In this document: piece by piece, positions 8,624-17,768 of the stretch | Position numbering within the stretch: the first letter of the stretch is position 1 | Layout: each line of letters opens with the position of its first letter | Assembly (NCBI GenBank): GCA_023398955.1 | Contig: JAEWRL010000092.1 | Span: 1 to 64,000, forward strand | Reading direction: 5' to 3' | Length of the DNA: 64,000 nt | Origin: Pseudomonadota bacterium | GTDB lineage: Bacteria > Myxococcota_A > Polyangia > Polyangiales > Polyangiaceae | The notes under the pieces: generated by a model | Told to the model about the DNA's origin: nothing | Seen by the model: only the letters and a program-made list of their open reading frames with translations | Database searches by the model: none | Position numbers and translations under genes: made by a program

Positions 8624-9235
8624 ATGGCCAAACGCGCGAATCTGTCGAACCTGCCCCTTGCTGCCAAGGTCATTGCCGCGCTGGCGATGGCTTCGTTGGT
8701 CGCGCTCGCATACTTCTTCCTATTCTTCGGAGACATCGCCGATAGCATCGAAGCGGCTCGGCAGAAGGAGCAAAGACTGAGGCAAGATTTGGCGCAGGCG
8801 CGTCGGTTGGAGTTTGAGTACCAGAAGGATCTCACCGAGCTCACCGAGCGCCAGCAGAGGCAGTCGGAGCTGAAGAAGGTGCTACCCAGCGAGAGCGAGT
8901 ATCCGTCATTCCTCGGTGCCATTCAGTCGGTCGCCAATGTGAGTGGGGTCGGCCTGGTTGCGTGGTCCCCACGTCCGGAGGTCGTCAAGGAGTTCTACGC
9001 GACAGTGCCAATGCAGCTGACGTTAACTGGTCGGTATCACCAGGTCGCGAAGTTCTTCTATGGGGTCGGGCAGCTGCCCCGGATCATCAACATGGAAGAC
9101 ATCTCCATCAAGGACCCCAACACCGACGGCGCGGACGTGGCAGTCCGAGCAACGGTGATGGCAACCGCGTTCCGCGCCCTCGACTCGAGCTCCGAGGCAA
9201 AGAAGAAGCGCCCGGACAAGCGCGGTGGGAGGTAG
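8624..9235 (+). CDS. pilO: Type IV pilus inner-membrane assembly protein PilO
   Basis: Partner of PilN in the inner-membrane alignment complex. A short cytoplasmic N-terminus is followed by one transmembrane helix (about residues 14-34), a coiled coil (about 38-82) and the periplasmic PilO fold, including VVKEFYATVPMQLTLTGRYH and FFYGVGQLPRIINMEDISI, typical of PF04350. The ATG at 8624 has a GAGGA ribosome site six bases upstream. It lies 24 bases after pilN and is followed by pilP. Confidence 0.95.
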   Translation: MAKRANLSNLPLAAKVIAALAMASLVALAYFFLFFGDIADSIEAARQKEQRLRQDLAQARRLEFEYQKDLTELTERQQRQSELKKVLPSESEYPSFLGAIQSVANVSGVGLVAWSPRPEVVKEFYATVPMQLTLTGRYHQVAKFFYGVGQLPRIINMEDISIKDPNTDGADVAVRATVMATAFRALDSSSEAKKKRPDKRGGR

Positions 9236-9242
9236 TTGCTCG

Positions 9243-9851
9243 ATGAAAGGTATCGCAGTCTTGGTGTGTGTAGCGGTTGGTGCCGTCGTGGTGGGGTGCG
9301 GAGAGGACAAAGTGATCACCGGTGCCAACGCTCCAGCGGCCGCCAAAGGGAAGGCTGCCCAGCGGGGAGCGTCACGCGGCGAGGTGGCGGAGAGCGACCT
9401 GCCGGAAGGTGGCCTCCCGCCGGTGGACTTCGCGGAGCTCGACTTCGGGGAGAGTGAGCGCAGCCGTGATCCGTTCCGGCCCTTTGAAGAGGCTGTGACC
9501 GAGGAGGCACAGCGCAGGATACCCTCCCAGCTGGACGTAGTTCTTCCGAACCATGCGCTCGAGGACTTGAGGCTGACGGCCATCGTTCTCGGTGCGAACC
9601 CCTCCCGCGCCATGTTCGTCGACCGAAAGGGCAAGGGGCACACCGTCCGTCGCGGGCAGTTCGTGGGCCGTCCAGAGACCTTTGCCACCGACGGGCAGTC
9701 CGGCGCCATCATCGAAGCGCACTGGCGGGTCGACCAGATTCGCGCCTCCGACGTCGTGTTTGTTCGGGAGGATCCGAACAACCCGGATGTTCCGAGCGCG
9801 ACAAAGGTGGTGTCCCTCCATCCGGCCGGAGAGACCGAGGAACTAGACTAG
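9243..9851 (+). CDS. pilP: Type IV pilus inner-membrane lipoprotein PilP
   Basis: Periplasmic lipoprotein that connects PilN/PilO to the PilQ secretin. Starting at the ATG at 9243 (GGGAGGTAG ribosome site upstream) gives a lipoprotein signal with lipobox VVGC, Cys19, and a disordered Ala/Gly-rich segment. A GTG at 9225 in the same frame would overlap pilO but leaves the signal less well placed. The C-terminal half contains a DPFRPF motif, also typical of PilP, and a small beta domain (LRLTAIVLGANPSRAMFVDR) of the PF04351 type. Length is 202 residues. Confidence 0.92.
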   Translation: MKGIAVLVCVAVGAVVVGCGEDKVITGANAPAAAKGKAAQRGASRGEVAESDLPEGGLPPVDFAELDFGESERSRDPFRPFEEAVTEEAQRRIPSQLDVVLPNHALEDLRLTAIVLGANPSRAMFVDRKGKGHTVRRGQFVGRPETFATDGQSGAIIEAHWRVDQIRASDVVFVREDPNNPDVPSATKVVSLHPAGETEELD

Positions 9852-10203
9852 GTGGTCAGGGACCAGGTGGCCTGGCGCTGGCGTTGCCTCGTCTTCCTCG
9901 CACTTGTCTATCGGCGAGCAAACAACGCGAGACACGGCGGCGCGGCGCCTCTCACCGCGTCCTCCGCATCTCTCCCGGACCGAGCTTTGGCTACGTTTTT
10001 CCGCCGAACGGTGATACGGTCCGGCGCGTGATTGGTTGGATGAGGAGCCCGGACTGTTCGCCCGGCGGTGCCACTACTTCGGTCGACGAGAGTCTTCGCG
10101 CATTTGTTGGTGCCTGCTCATCGCTGCAGGTACCCTCGCACTCTAGCGGTCGTGACCTCCGGTTCAAGCATGCGGAAACGGGGCAACGAACGGAGCTTTG
10201 CAA
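9852..10203 (+). other. 352-base gap between pilP and pilQ
   Basis: No convincing gene. A 107-residue open frame on the plus strand has no ribosome site or recognisable motif and looks spurious. The gap is large for a pilMNOPQ operon, in which these genes usually abut, so it may hold a separate pilQ promoter; I see no strong sigma-70 or sigma-54 consensus. Confidence 0.45.
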
Positions 10204-12504
10204 ATGAGATGGATGCCCTCTCGATTAGTCGCAAATTGTGGGGTCATCGTGGCGATCGCGGCCGGCTATCCCGCGGTGGTATCCGCTGCACCGAACACGC
10301 CTGGAATCCATCGAGCAACTGACATCCACGTCGTCGAAGAACAGAAGACGACAAGGGTTGTCGTCGAGTTCAGCTCGACCCCCACGTTCTCGGCTCGGCT
10401 CGAGCGGGAAGCCCTACGCCTCGTGGTCGACGTGCCGGATTCCGAGCTGAGTGGCGCTCCAGAAGCCATTACGGAGCGCACCGGTGCAGTGGAGGGCGTT
10501 CTTGCACAGACGTACCGATCCGCGTCGGGCAGCACCACCAGGCTCTTCGTCACATTCGCCGAGCCCTGCGCCTACTCCGTCGAAGTCGAAGGGAACCGGC
10601 TGATCGTGAAGGTGGCACCTGAGACGGTTGGCTTGGCCAAGAAGCCGCTCGCGAAAGCCAAGGCGACTCGTCAACTGAGCCGTGTTGCCGACGTGGGATA
10701 CAAGCACGAGCGTTCGTCCGAGCGCATCGTCGTGCAGCTCTCAACGATTCCGAGGTTCGAAATCATCGAGGAGAGCAGGACGCGTTCGGTCCTGCGGATG
10801 GCGGGCACTACTGTCCCGCGGGAGCTCGAGCGGATCCTCGATGTTAGCGCCTTCGCGGGGCAAGTGCGCAGGATCACGACGTATGGTGATCCTCGGTCCT
10901 CGGGTCACGTGATCGTAGAAGTCGACCACCGCGAGGGCAGCGAGCACGTCATTTCGACGAACGGGAGCTCCCTCGCGTGGGAGTTCTACGAGGTGGGTGG
11001 TATCCCGTCGATGGTTTCGGGCCGAGCCCCTGATGGTGGCGTGGCCCGTCGCACGCGCACGGTGGCTGTCGAACGGCTTCCAGAGGCAGCCGATGCGCCC
11101 TCATCCGATGAGGTATTGGAATTCAACGATGTCGTGGAACGGATGAGCGATGCGGCGGAAGCCGGGGCGTTCACTCCAACCCTGCTCGGGCAGGACCAGC
11201 GCTACGCCGGAGGGCGCGTCGACCTCGATCTGAAGGATTCGGACATCCACAACGTCTTGCGCCTGCTCGCCGAGATCGGCCGGGTGAACATCATCACGTC
11301 CGACAACGTGAAGGGGACAGTGACGCTGAGGATGCGCAACGTCCCCTGGATGCAGGCGCTTGACGTCATACTGCAAACCAAGGGCCTGGGGAAGGAACAG
11401 CGCGGCAACTTGATCCGGGTGGCGCCGCTGGAGGTACTGGCGAAGGAGCGGGAGCTCGAAGTGGCGCGACTCAAGTCGGAGGTCGAGATGGCTCCGCTTG
11501 AGACGCGACTCATCCCGGTTAGCTATGCCAGCGCAGCGGCCTTGCAGCCAAGAGCGCGGGAGCTCTTGTCGTCCCGTGGTACGGTATCCGTCGAACCCCG
11601 AACGAATGTGATCCTCGCGCGCGATCTGGCTGGCAATTTGGATCAGATCGAGGAGCTGATTCGTGCTCTGGATACTCAGACTCCCCAGGTCCTGGTGGAA
11701 GCACGTATCGTGGAAGCCACTAGCCGGTACCTCAGAGACGTCGGCATTCAGTGGGGTGGCGATGCGACCTTCTCGCCCGTTACCGGCAATCCCACGGGCC
11801 TTGCCTTTCCAAACTCGGTCGGTGTGGCAGGTGGCGCTACGGATGGCGCCACGCCGACGGCCGGGCTGAGCCCATTCAGCCAGACCGTCGAGAACCCGAA
11901 CTTCGCCGTCAACCTCCCAGCTGCCGTCGGCACTGGACAGGGTGGGGCCATCGGGATGAGTCTTGGCTCGATCGACAACACGATCAATCTAGCTCTGCGC
12001 TTGTCTGCCGCCGAGACCTCGGGCATGTTGCGCATCATCAGCAGTCCGCGTGTCCTGACCCTCGACAACCGAACGGCGCGAATCTCCCAAGGAACACTGC
12101 TGCCCTATTCGCAGATCAGCGCGAACGGGGTCCAAACGACCTTTCAGGAAGCCAAGCTGCAGCTGCTCGTGCAACCGCATGTGACCGCCGAGGGCAGCAT
12201 CTCGATGCAGGTCAAGATTAATAGGGACGAGCCAGACTTCAATCAGACGTCTGCCACCGGGGAGCCGACCATTCTCAAGCGGGAAGCCGAGACCGAGCTT
12301 CTGGTGATGGACGGCCACACGGCCGTAATTGGTGGGATTTTCTCCCGTAACACCGGGCGCAGCTTGGATCAGGTGCCCTTCTTCGGCGACATCCCCCTGC
12401 TGGGTCTGCTTTTCCAGCGCCGTCGTGCCAGTGATCAACGCAGCGAGCTCGTGATCTTCCTGACCCCGCGGATAGTCAACCGTGCCGAGGCGCTCGGACG
12501 CTAG
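10204..12504 (+). CDS. pilQ: Type IV pilus secretin PilQ
   Basis: Outer-membrane secretin through which the pilus fibre exits. The 766-residue protein has a signal peptide (cleavage near VVSA/AP), two peptidoglycan-binding AMIN domains (about residues 33-130 and 155-260) and a secretin-and-TonB short N-terminal domain (about 340-400, with VDLDLKDSDIHNVLRLLAEI). A secretin_N domain and the C-terminal secretin domain follow; the latter includes TPQVLVEARIVEA, ISSPRVLTLDNRTARI and the hallmark VPFFGDIPLLGLLFQ. The ATG at 10204 has a GGAG site nine bases upstream; a TTG at 10198 is too close to it. Confidence 0.97.
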   Translation: MRWMPSRLVANCGVIVAIAAGYPAVVSAAPNTPGIHRATDIHVVEEQKTTRVVVEFSSTPTFSARLEREALRLVVDVPDSELSGAPEAITERTGAVEGVLAQTYRSASGSTTRLFVTFAEPCAYSVEVEGNRLIVKVAPETVGLAKKPLAKAKATRQLSRVADVGYKHERSSERIVVQLSTIPRFEIIEESRTRSVLRMAGTTVPRELERILDVSAFAGQVRRITTYGDPRSSGHVIVEVDHREGSEHVISTNGSSLAWEFYEVGGIPSMVSGRAPDGGVARRTRTVAVERLPEAADAPSSDEVLEFNDVVERMSDAAEAGAFTPTLLGQDQRYAGGRVDLDLKDSDIHNVLRLLAEIGRVNIITSDNVKGTVTLRMRNVPWMQALDVILQTKGLGKEQRGNLIRVAPLEVLAKERELEVARLKSEVEMAPLETRLIPVSYASAAALQPRARELLSSRGTVSVEPRTNVILARDLAGNLDQIEELIRALDTQTPQVLVEARIVEATSRYLRDVGIQWGGDATFSPVTGNPTGLAFPNSVGVAGGATDGATPTAGLSPFSQTVENPNFAVNLPAAVGTGQGGAIGMSLGSIDNTINLALRLSAAETSGMLRIISSPRVLTLDNRTARISQGTLLPYSQISANGVQTTFQEAKLQLLVQPHVTAEGSISMQVKINRDEPDFNQTSATGEPTILKREAETELLVMDGHTAVIGGIFSRNTGRSLDQVPFFGDIPLLGLLFQRRRASDQRSELVIFLTPRIVNRAEALGR

Positions 12505-12836
12505 CCGTCCAACGAAGGTTTCCGCTGAAGGCAGGAGCAGCGGGGGCGGGGGCGGGGGCGAAGCCTGCGCCCAGTTGGGTCACCGTCGTCAGGATGGTCA
12601 GGTCTCCAGCATGCCGCGTTGCCCACGCCGCGGCAGAGGGGCAGGCGACATCTCCGCTGAGCGAGACCGGCTGAGGCGACCGGTCGCTCGATGGGGCGCC
12701 GGCTGTGCTCTCGAACTCCGTCAAGCTCGCCTAACATGTCGTTTTTTTTCTGCATTCCGCTTGCACCTTCGTCCCGTGGACGGGTATAGCGAAATGCGGC
12801 CGTCGGAGTACCCGTCGCGCAGCGAGGAGGCACCCG
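12505..12836 (+). other. 332-base gap after pilQ
   Basis: No gene supported. It begins with a G-rich run at 12540-12559 made of three GGGGGC units followed by a GC-rich complementary-looking stretch, and ends with a candidate promoter and a strong ribosome site for the small gene at 12837. A poly-T run at 12742-12749 has no GC-rich hairpin directly before it. Confidence 0.45.
12761..12790 (+). promoter_or_regulatory. Candidate sigma-70-type promoter for the gene at 12837
   Basis: A TTGCAC hexamer at 12761-12766 and a TATAGC hexamer at 12785-12790 are separated by 18 bases, which predicts a start about 40 bases before the GTG at 12837. Matches to consensus are only moderate (3/6 and 4/6), so this is a suggestion. 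Confidence 0.3.
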
Positions 12837-13091
12837 GTGAAGGAGCTCGTCCGTTACCTCATTGAGAACATGTACCTGGATTTCCAGGGGGACATTTCCG
12901 TAGAAAAGGTGCGGGAGTTTCTCAGGGAGGACGATAGCCGTGAGGCGCGGCTGTTGTTGTCCAAGATCATCGAGGACAAGGGCATCGATGATCTGCTCAT
13001 TACGTTGGCTGATTGCCTGAGAGAGCACATCCGGACGGGTGTTTCCGAACACATCGTCCACGAGCAACTCAGCCTCTATTCCGAGAGCTGA
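12837..13091 (+). CDS. Small acidic conserved-looking protein, unknown function
   Basis: An 84-residue, helix-rich, acidic protein with no membrane segment (MKELVRYLIENMYLDFQGDI at the start). The GTG at 12837 has a very good GAGGAGG ribosome site, and codon usage looks like real coding sequence. I do not recognise a family. It stands alone between pilQ and the large kinase regulator, with its own possible promoter, so a role connected to either neighbour is speculation. Confidence 0.7.
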   Translation: MKELVRYLIENMYLDFQGDISVEKVREFLREDDSREARLLLSKIIEDKGIDDLLITLADCLREHIRTGVSEHIVHEQLSLYSES

Positions 13092-13601
13092 GCGGTTTCA
13101 ACGGTTGGGGGGCCGTTGCATCGACGGGGCTGCGCACCACTCACTCCTGACGCGGGCAGCCGAGGGGGCGCACGCGTGGATACCAGATGGAGGGCTCGAG
13201 CCGGCCTGAGCTGCCGCCTCGGTGTCTCGTTTTTCGCTCGAAGGGGGGCACGCATGTGGGGCGCTGGCGAGGTGCCGCCCAAGGCGAGCGAATTTCGTGA
13301 GCTACATCCATCAGCCACGTCCACGTAGGTGTTGCAGCCAAGAGGTGGCTGCGAGCCGCTTCACAGCCGTGTCGTCTCTCCGCAGGCAAATGCCGCAGGC
13401 GGCAAGAACTCGAGACCGCCGCGTCAGGAGAGCTTCGTCGGCGTGGCAATCCAGCGACCGCTGCGGCCGTGAAGCCGCTCCATCGATTCTGTGTGTGCTC
13501 GTAGGGAAAGGCGGGGTTCCGCGTTGGTCAGCATTGCCACTTTAGTTGACAGGGCTATTCTCAATCCGCCGGGCATTTTTCCTGAGTTCCCGAGGGCAAC
13601 A
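13092..13601 (+). other. 510-base non-coding region
   Basis: Several short open frames are present on both strands but none has a ribosome site plus plausible composition. A perfect TTGACA at 13546-13551 lacks an acceptable -10 element at the right distance. The region presumably carries the promoter of the downstream regulator gene. Confidence 0.4.
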
Positions 13602-16600
13602 ATGGCAACAGAGTTGGCGGCCCGCGAATGGACACGGATACGGCAGGTCGGGATTGGCGCGACGGCCGAGGTATGGCTTGCGCACTCGCAGGACGGGCTC
13701 ACGGCAGCTCTGAAGATTGCGAAACGGTCCGAAGATGCGACGCGGCTCGCGACGGAAGCCGAGCGCCTGCTTTTCGTCGAATCGCCCTACCTGCCTCGAG
13801 TGCTTGACCTTGGCCGGCTCGCGGAGCGCGACTCCCAGCATCCCGGACGGGCATACGTAGCGCTCGAATGGATCCCTGGAACGAGCGTGCAGCCGCGCGC
13901 CCTTCCCTCTGAAGTTCGCGAGGCCCTTGCCATGGCCGTTGCCCGTGACATTGGCGCAGCCCTGCAGGCCCTTCATCACAGCGGGAGTACTCATGGGGAC
14001 GTCAAGCCCCAAAATATCGTCGTCGAGGAGGCCGCTGGCGGAACGTGGCGCGCGAGGCTCGTGGATTTTGGGCTGAGTGACGCCGTGGACGCGAGCACCC
14101 CGCGAGGTGGCACCCTACGCTACCTAGCGCCGGAGGTCTTCCGGCACGATGTGGCAGGAGGCGGGCGCTCTCGGGACCTCTACGCGCTGGGTGTGGTGCT
14201 CGCTGAGATCGCCAGTGCGCGAGTTGCCGAGGCGTCTGACCCGAAGAGCGCCCTCTCCCATGTGCTGCCCACCGCGGTCGAATCTCTTGCTCGACCGCTA
14301 CTCGCACACGAGCCAGCGGCACGGCCAACAGCGGGCTGGGTGAACCGAACCGCAGTTCGCTTCGCTGGGCGCCCCTTCGACAGCGAGGCGGAGGAAATGG
14401 AAGCTCGGCGCGCTTCGGTGCGCCGAAGTTATCTCGCAGTTCGGCGCGACGAGCTGCTGCGTGCGGCGCAGCACGCCGAACCCCGCATCACCGTTGACGG
14501 CACGCCGGGGTCCTGGCTCGAGGCAGCTGTCGCGTTGGCGCAGAAGACCGTTGGACTCCGAGGTCAGCTGCGCCCTTCCGAAGGCGCCGTGATGGCTGAT
14601 CTAGGGCCACTTGGCCGCTCGCGATGGCTGGTTCACCTGATCGGTGCCCAAGCCGCAGCGTGGCCCTCCATGGCTCGCAGTGACGGTGAGCTCAACAGTC
14701 GGCTGGAGGCCGCCGTTGCGCGGCACGAGCCGCGATCGCTCGTGCTCACCGACATTCAGGACCATATGCGCCGGCCGTGTGTGGCCCGGCGCCACAATGC
14801 GGTGGAGCTCGCCGTACTGCTGTCGCGCGTGCCCGTCGATCCCCAGGTGTTGGACGAAGCAGAGGCATCTGTCGTCGCTGGTGAAGCCGAGGCCGCTTCG
14901 GTGCTGATCCTGGCACGTGCCTTGCGGCTGCGGGGCGAAGTGGCTCGCGCGCTTTCTGTGTTGAGCTATCTGCAAGAGTACCGAGCGCGCGTGGAGAAAG
15001 CCGAGCTGCTCCGCCGGATTGGTGCACACGATGCTGCCGGGGCTCTTCTCGAGTCGGTTCCCAGCGCGGCGGAAGCAGACGACGAGGTCCGTGCCAAACG
15101 CGCCGCAGTATTGGCACGCATGGCGCTCGACCGCGGGGCATTCGACGCGGCACGAGGGCACTTGGATGGTGCCGCCGACAACCCGGCTTGTCTCGAGGTC
15201 AAGGCGCTCCTCGAACTCGCATGTGGTGAGCTCGAAGGCGTGGAAGCGACGCTGGCAGCGAGCGCGGTGGCTCCACTCGACGAAGAGGAAAGGGCACGCT
15301 TTGCCAGCATTCGGGGCATGCTGGCGCACGCTCGCGGAGAACACGAGGTTGCCTTCGAAGCCTTTCGGCTAGCGAGTGAGCACGCTGCCCGCGCGGGGGC
15401 CGTTCTCGAGGAAGCGACCTACCGAACCGGGGAAGCCGCCGCGGGTGCGGGGATTGGAAGGCTCGGGGAAGCAATCGCCGCAGCGGAAAGGGCAGAGTTG
15501 CTCTTCGAGTCCCTGGGGCGCCTTCAGGAGGCCGGTCGGGCAGCGTTGACTCGCACGGTGGTCTTCTCCCAGATCGGCGCCCTTACCGAGGCCCGAGAAG
15601 CAGCAGGCGCAGCCCTGGAGCGCGCGCGCAAGGCAGGTGACGTTCGCTGTCGAGGGTTCGTTCATCTCGCCCTTTGTGACGCTCTTCCGAAGCACGAGGC
15701 GGACGCTCTCGATCATGCAGAGCGCGCGCGGGCACTCCTCGCGGAATGCCCTGCCGATGGGCTGCACGTAGCGGCGCGCCTCCACGCTTGCGGCGCGCAA
15801 GTGGACATTCCCAAGGGAGATCGCGACGCGGCTGGCACCGAGTTCGCGCCCGAAGCGCGCCTGGACTGGTGGCGAACGCGAGCCGAGCGCGCGTTGCAGA
15901 CGGCGCCCAACGATGCAGATCGGATCGTCATTGAAGAGTTGATTGTTTGGGCAGGGCGCACGGCACCTCCAGCGGTGCGAGGGCCCGCCCTTGCTGCTGG
16001 CGCTGAGCTAGCGGCGCGAGTTAGCAGCGGGGACCACGCGCGGCGGCTGCTTGCCGCGGCGACCAACGACGCGAGAGAGCTGTTAGGAAGGGTGCCTGCC
16101 GCTCTCCGCGGCGCCCTCAACGCCTCTACATGGATACGCGGCCTGCACGCTCCCCGACCCGAGAGCTGGGCTCCAGAGCAGCTTTCGGAAGTCGAGACAC
16201 TCCTGCGCGCGCTCAGTCAGCGCGAGCGGCTGAGGCCGCTACTAGATCAGGTGCTTGATGCCTTGGTCCTTTGGACCGGCGTCGAGCGAGGCTTGCTGCT
16301 GGTGAGGGCTCCTGGCGGTAGGCTCGTTCCGCGCGCTGCCCGAAACCTTGCGCGGAAGGACATAGCGGGTCCGCAGCGTGAGCTCAGCTACTCCTTGGCC
16401 GAGCGGGCCTTGGCTGAAGGCGAGCCGATTGTCGCCGTCGACGCGGCTGGGGAGCTGCCGGACCTTCATGAGAGCGTGCACGCTCTGCAGCTTCGCAGCG
16501 TACTAGCCGTTCCGTTGATCGCTCGAGGGGAAGCGCTTGGCGTCGTATATCTAGACGACCGCGTTCGTCGCGGTGCCTTTGGGCCCCGAGAGCTCGCCTG

Positions 16601-17768
16601 GGTGCGTCTCGTTGCTTCTCTGGCAGCCGTCGCCATCGCCGACGCTAGGGATCAGCTCCTCCTTCGTCGCTCGGCGCGTCGTGCGAAACGCGCTGAGGCG
16701 AAGGTGGAAATCATGTTGGCGCGAAGTGAAGCGGATCTCGATCGCGCGGAGCGCGAGCTGGCGCGTCAGCGACATGCGCGGGAGACGCGGTTCCCGTACG
16801 AGCAAATCGTGGGTCAGAGCGAGCCGCTGCGTGCGATGCTCCGGGTGGTGGATCGTGTTACAATGGCCGATGTTCCCGTCATGTTGTTAGGAGAGTCAGG
16901 CAGCGGCAAGGAACTGATCGCCCGCGCGATACATGATAATGGTCCCCGACGCGACCACCCCTTCGTTGGTGAGAATTGCGGAGCGATTCCTGAGACGTTG
17001 CTGGAATCGGCCCTCTTCGGCCACGTGCGCGGCGCGTTCACCGGTGCGTCGCGGTCGCGGGCAGGGCTCTTCGAGGTAGCGGACCATGGGACGCTGTTCC
17101 TCGATGAGATCGCCGAGATGAGCCTCGGAATGCAGACGCGGCTGCTCAGAGTACTCGAGGAGGGCACCTTTCGACCGCTGGGAGCGGAGCGGGAGAGTCA
17201 CGTGGACGTGCGAGTGATTGCGGCCACGCATCGCAACCTTCGAGAGCTCGTCCAGGAGGGCAAGTTCCGGGAGGACTTGTTCTACCGGCTCGACGTCATC
17301 AGTGTTCGAGTGCCTCCGCTGCGCGAGCGGAAAGGCGATGTTCCTCTCCTCGCACGACACTTCATCCAACGTCACGCGCCCGAGCACGTACCGCGAATCT
17401 CCAGGGCTGCCTTCGAGCTTCTCGAGTCCTTCGCGTGGCCGGGGAATGTGCGCCAGCTGGAGAACGAGGTGCGTCGGGCCCTCGTGCTCGCGGACGACGT
17501 GATCCAGCCCGAGCACTTCTCAGCTGCCCTTCGGGACTCCGGGGAAGGCTCGAAAGGATCCTATGGGCTGAACGTCCGGATGCGGGTCGATGCCTTGGAG
17601 CGAGAGCTGGTCAAGAGCGCGCTGACACGAACCTCCGGGAATCAGACCCGAGCCGCCGAGCTGCTGGGCCTTTCACGTTTCGGTTTGCAGAAGATGATCA
17701 AGCGCTTGGGATTGGCCACGCCATCATCTGGACGCCGGAGAACCGAGCCGCTATCCCCTGTCGGATGA
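13602..17768 (+). CDS. Ser/Thr protein kinase fused to GAF and sigma-54 activator (AAA+/Fis HTH)
   Basis: A 1388-residue one-component regulator. Residues about 13-285 form a Hanks-type kinase: glycine loop GIGATAEVW, AALKIAK lysine, HGDVKPQN catalytic loop near 131, DFG near 155 and LAPE. A long helical TPR-like section follows (about 400-780), then a GAF domain (about 873-1020) and a short coiled coil. The sigma-54 AAA+ domain spans about 1064-1303, with Walker A GESGSGKE, the sigma-54-contacting GAFTGA loop, Walker B GTLFLDEIAEM and an arginine-finger region. A Fis-type helix-turn-helix (SGNQTRAAELLGLSRFGLQK) ends the protein. All catalytic motifs look intact. The ATG at 13602 follows GAGGGCAAC; the frame is open upstream to 13491 without motifs. 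It overlaps the Dam gene by ATGA. Confidence 0.95.
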   Translation: MATELAAREWTRIRQVGIGATAEVWLAHSQDGLTAALKIAKRSEDATRLATEAERLLFVESPYLPRVLDLGRLAERDSQHPGRAYVALEWIPGTSVQPRALPSEVREALAMAVARDIGAALQALHHSGSTHGDVKPQNIVVEEAAGGTWRARLVDFGLSDAVDASTPRGGTLRYLAPEVFRHDVAGGGRSRDLYALGVVLAEIASARVAEASDPKSALSHVLPTAVESLARPLLAHEPAARPTAGWVNRTAVRFAGRPFDSEAEEMEARRASVRRSYLAVRRDELLRAAQHAEPRITVDGTPGSWLEAAVALAQKTVGLRGQLRPSEGAVMADLGPLGRSRWLVHLIGAQAAAWPSMARSDGELNSRLEAAVARHEPRSLVLTDIQDHMRRPCVARRHNAVELAVLLSRVPVDPQVLDEAEASVVAGEAEAASVLILARALRLRGEVARALSVLSYLQEYRARVEKAELLRRIGAHDAAGALLESVPSAAEADDEVRAKRAAVLARMALDRGAFDAARGHLDGAADNPACLEVKALLELACGELEGVEATLAASAVAPLDEEERARFASIRGMLAHARGEHEVAFEAFRLASEHAARAGAVLEEATYRTGEAAAGAGIGRLGEAIAAAERAELLFESLGRLQEAGRAALTRTVVFSQIGALTEAREAAGAALERARKAGDVRCRGFVHLALCDALPKHEADALDHAERARALLAECPADGLHVAARLHACGAQVDIPKGDRDAAGTEFAPEARLDWWRTRAERALQTAPNDADRIVIEELIVWAGRTAPPAVRGPALAAGAELAARVSSGDHARRLLAAATNDARELLGRVPAALRGALNASTWIRGLHAPRPESWAPEQLSEVETLLRALSQRERLRPLLDQVLDALVLWTGVERGLLLVRAPGGRLVPRAARNLARKDIAGPQRELSYSLAERALAEGEPIVAVDAAGELPDLHESVHALQLRSVLAVPLIARGEALGVVYLDDRVRRGAFGPRELAWVRLVASLAAVAIADARDQLLLRRSARRAKRAEAKVEIMLARSEADLDRAERELARQRHARETRFPYEQIVGQSEPLRAMLRVVDRVTMADVPVMLLGESGSGKELIARAIHDNGPRRDHPFVGENCGAIPETLLESALFGHVRGAFTGASRSRAGLFEVADHGTLFLDEIAEMSLGMQTRLLRVLEEGTFRPLGAERESHVDVRVIAATHRNLRELVQEGKFREDLFYRLDVISVRVPPLRERKGDVPLLARHFIQRHAPEHVPRISRAAFELLESFAWPGNVRQLENEVRRALVLADDVIQPEHFSAALRDSGEGSKGSYGLNVRMRVDALERELVKSALTRTSGNQTRAAELLGLSRFGLQKMIKRLGLATPSSGRRRTEPLSPVG

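Noticed and set aside
13546..13574. Promoter with perfect TTGACA before the kinase regulator
   Set aside because: No acceptable -10 element 16-19 bases downstream.
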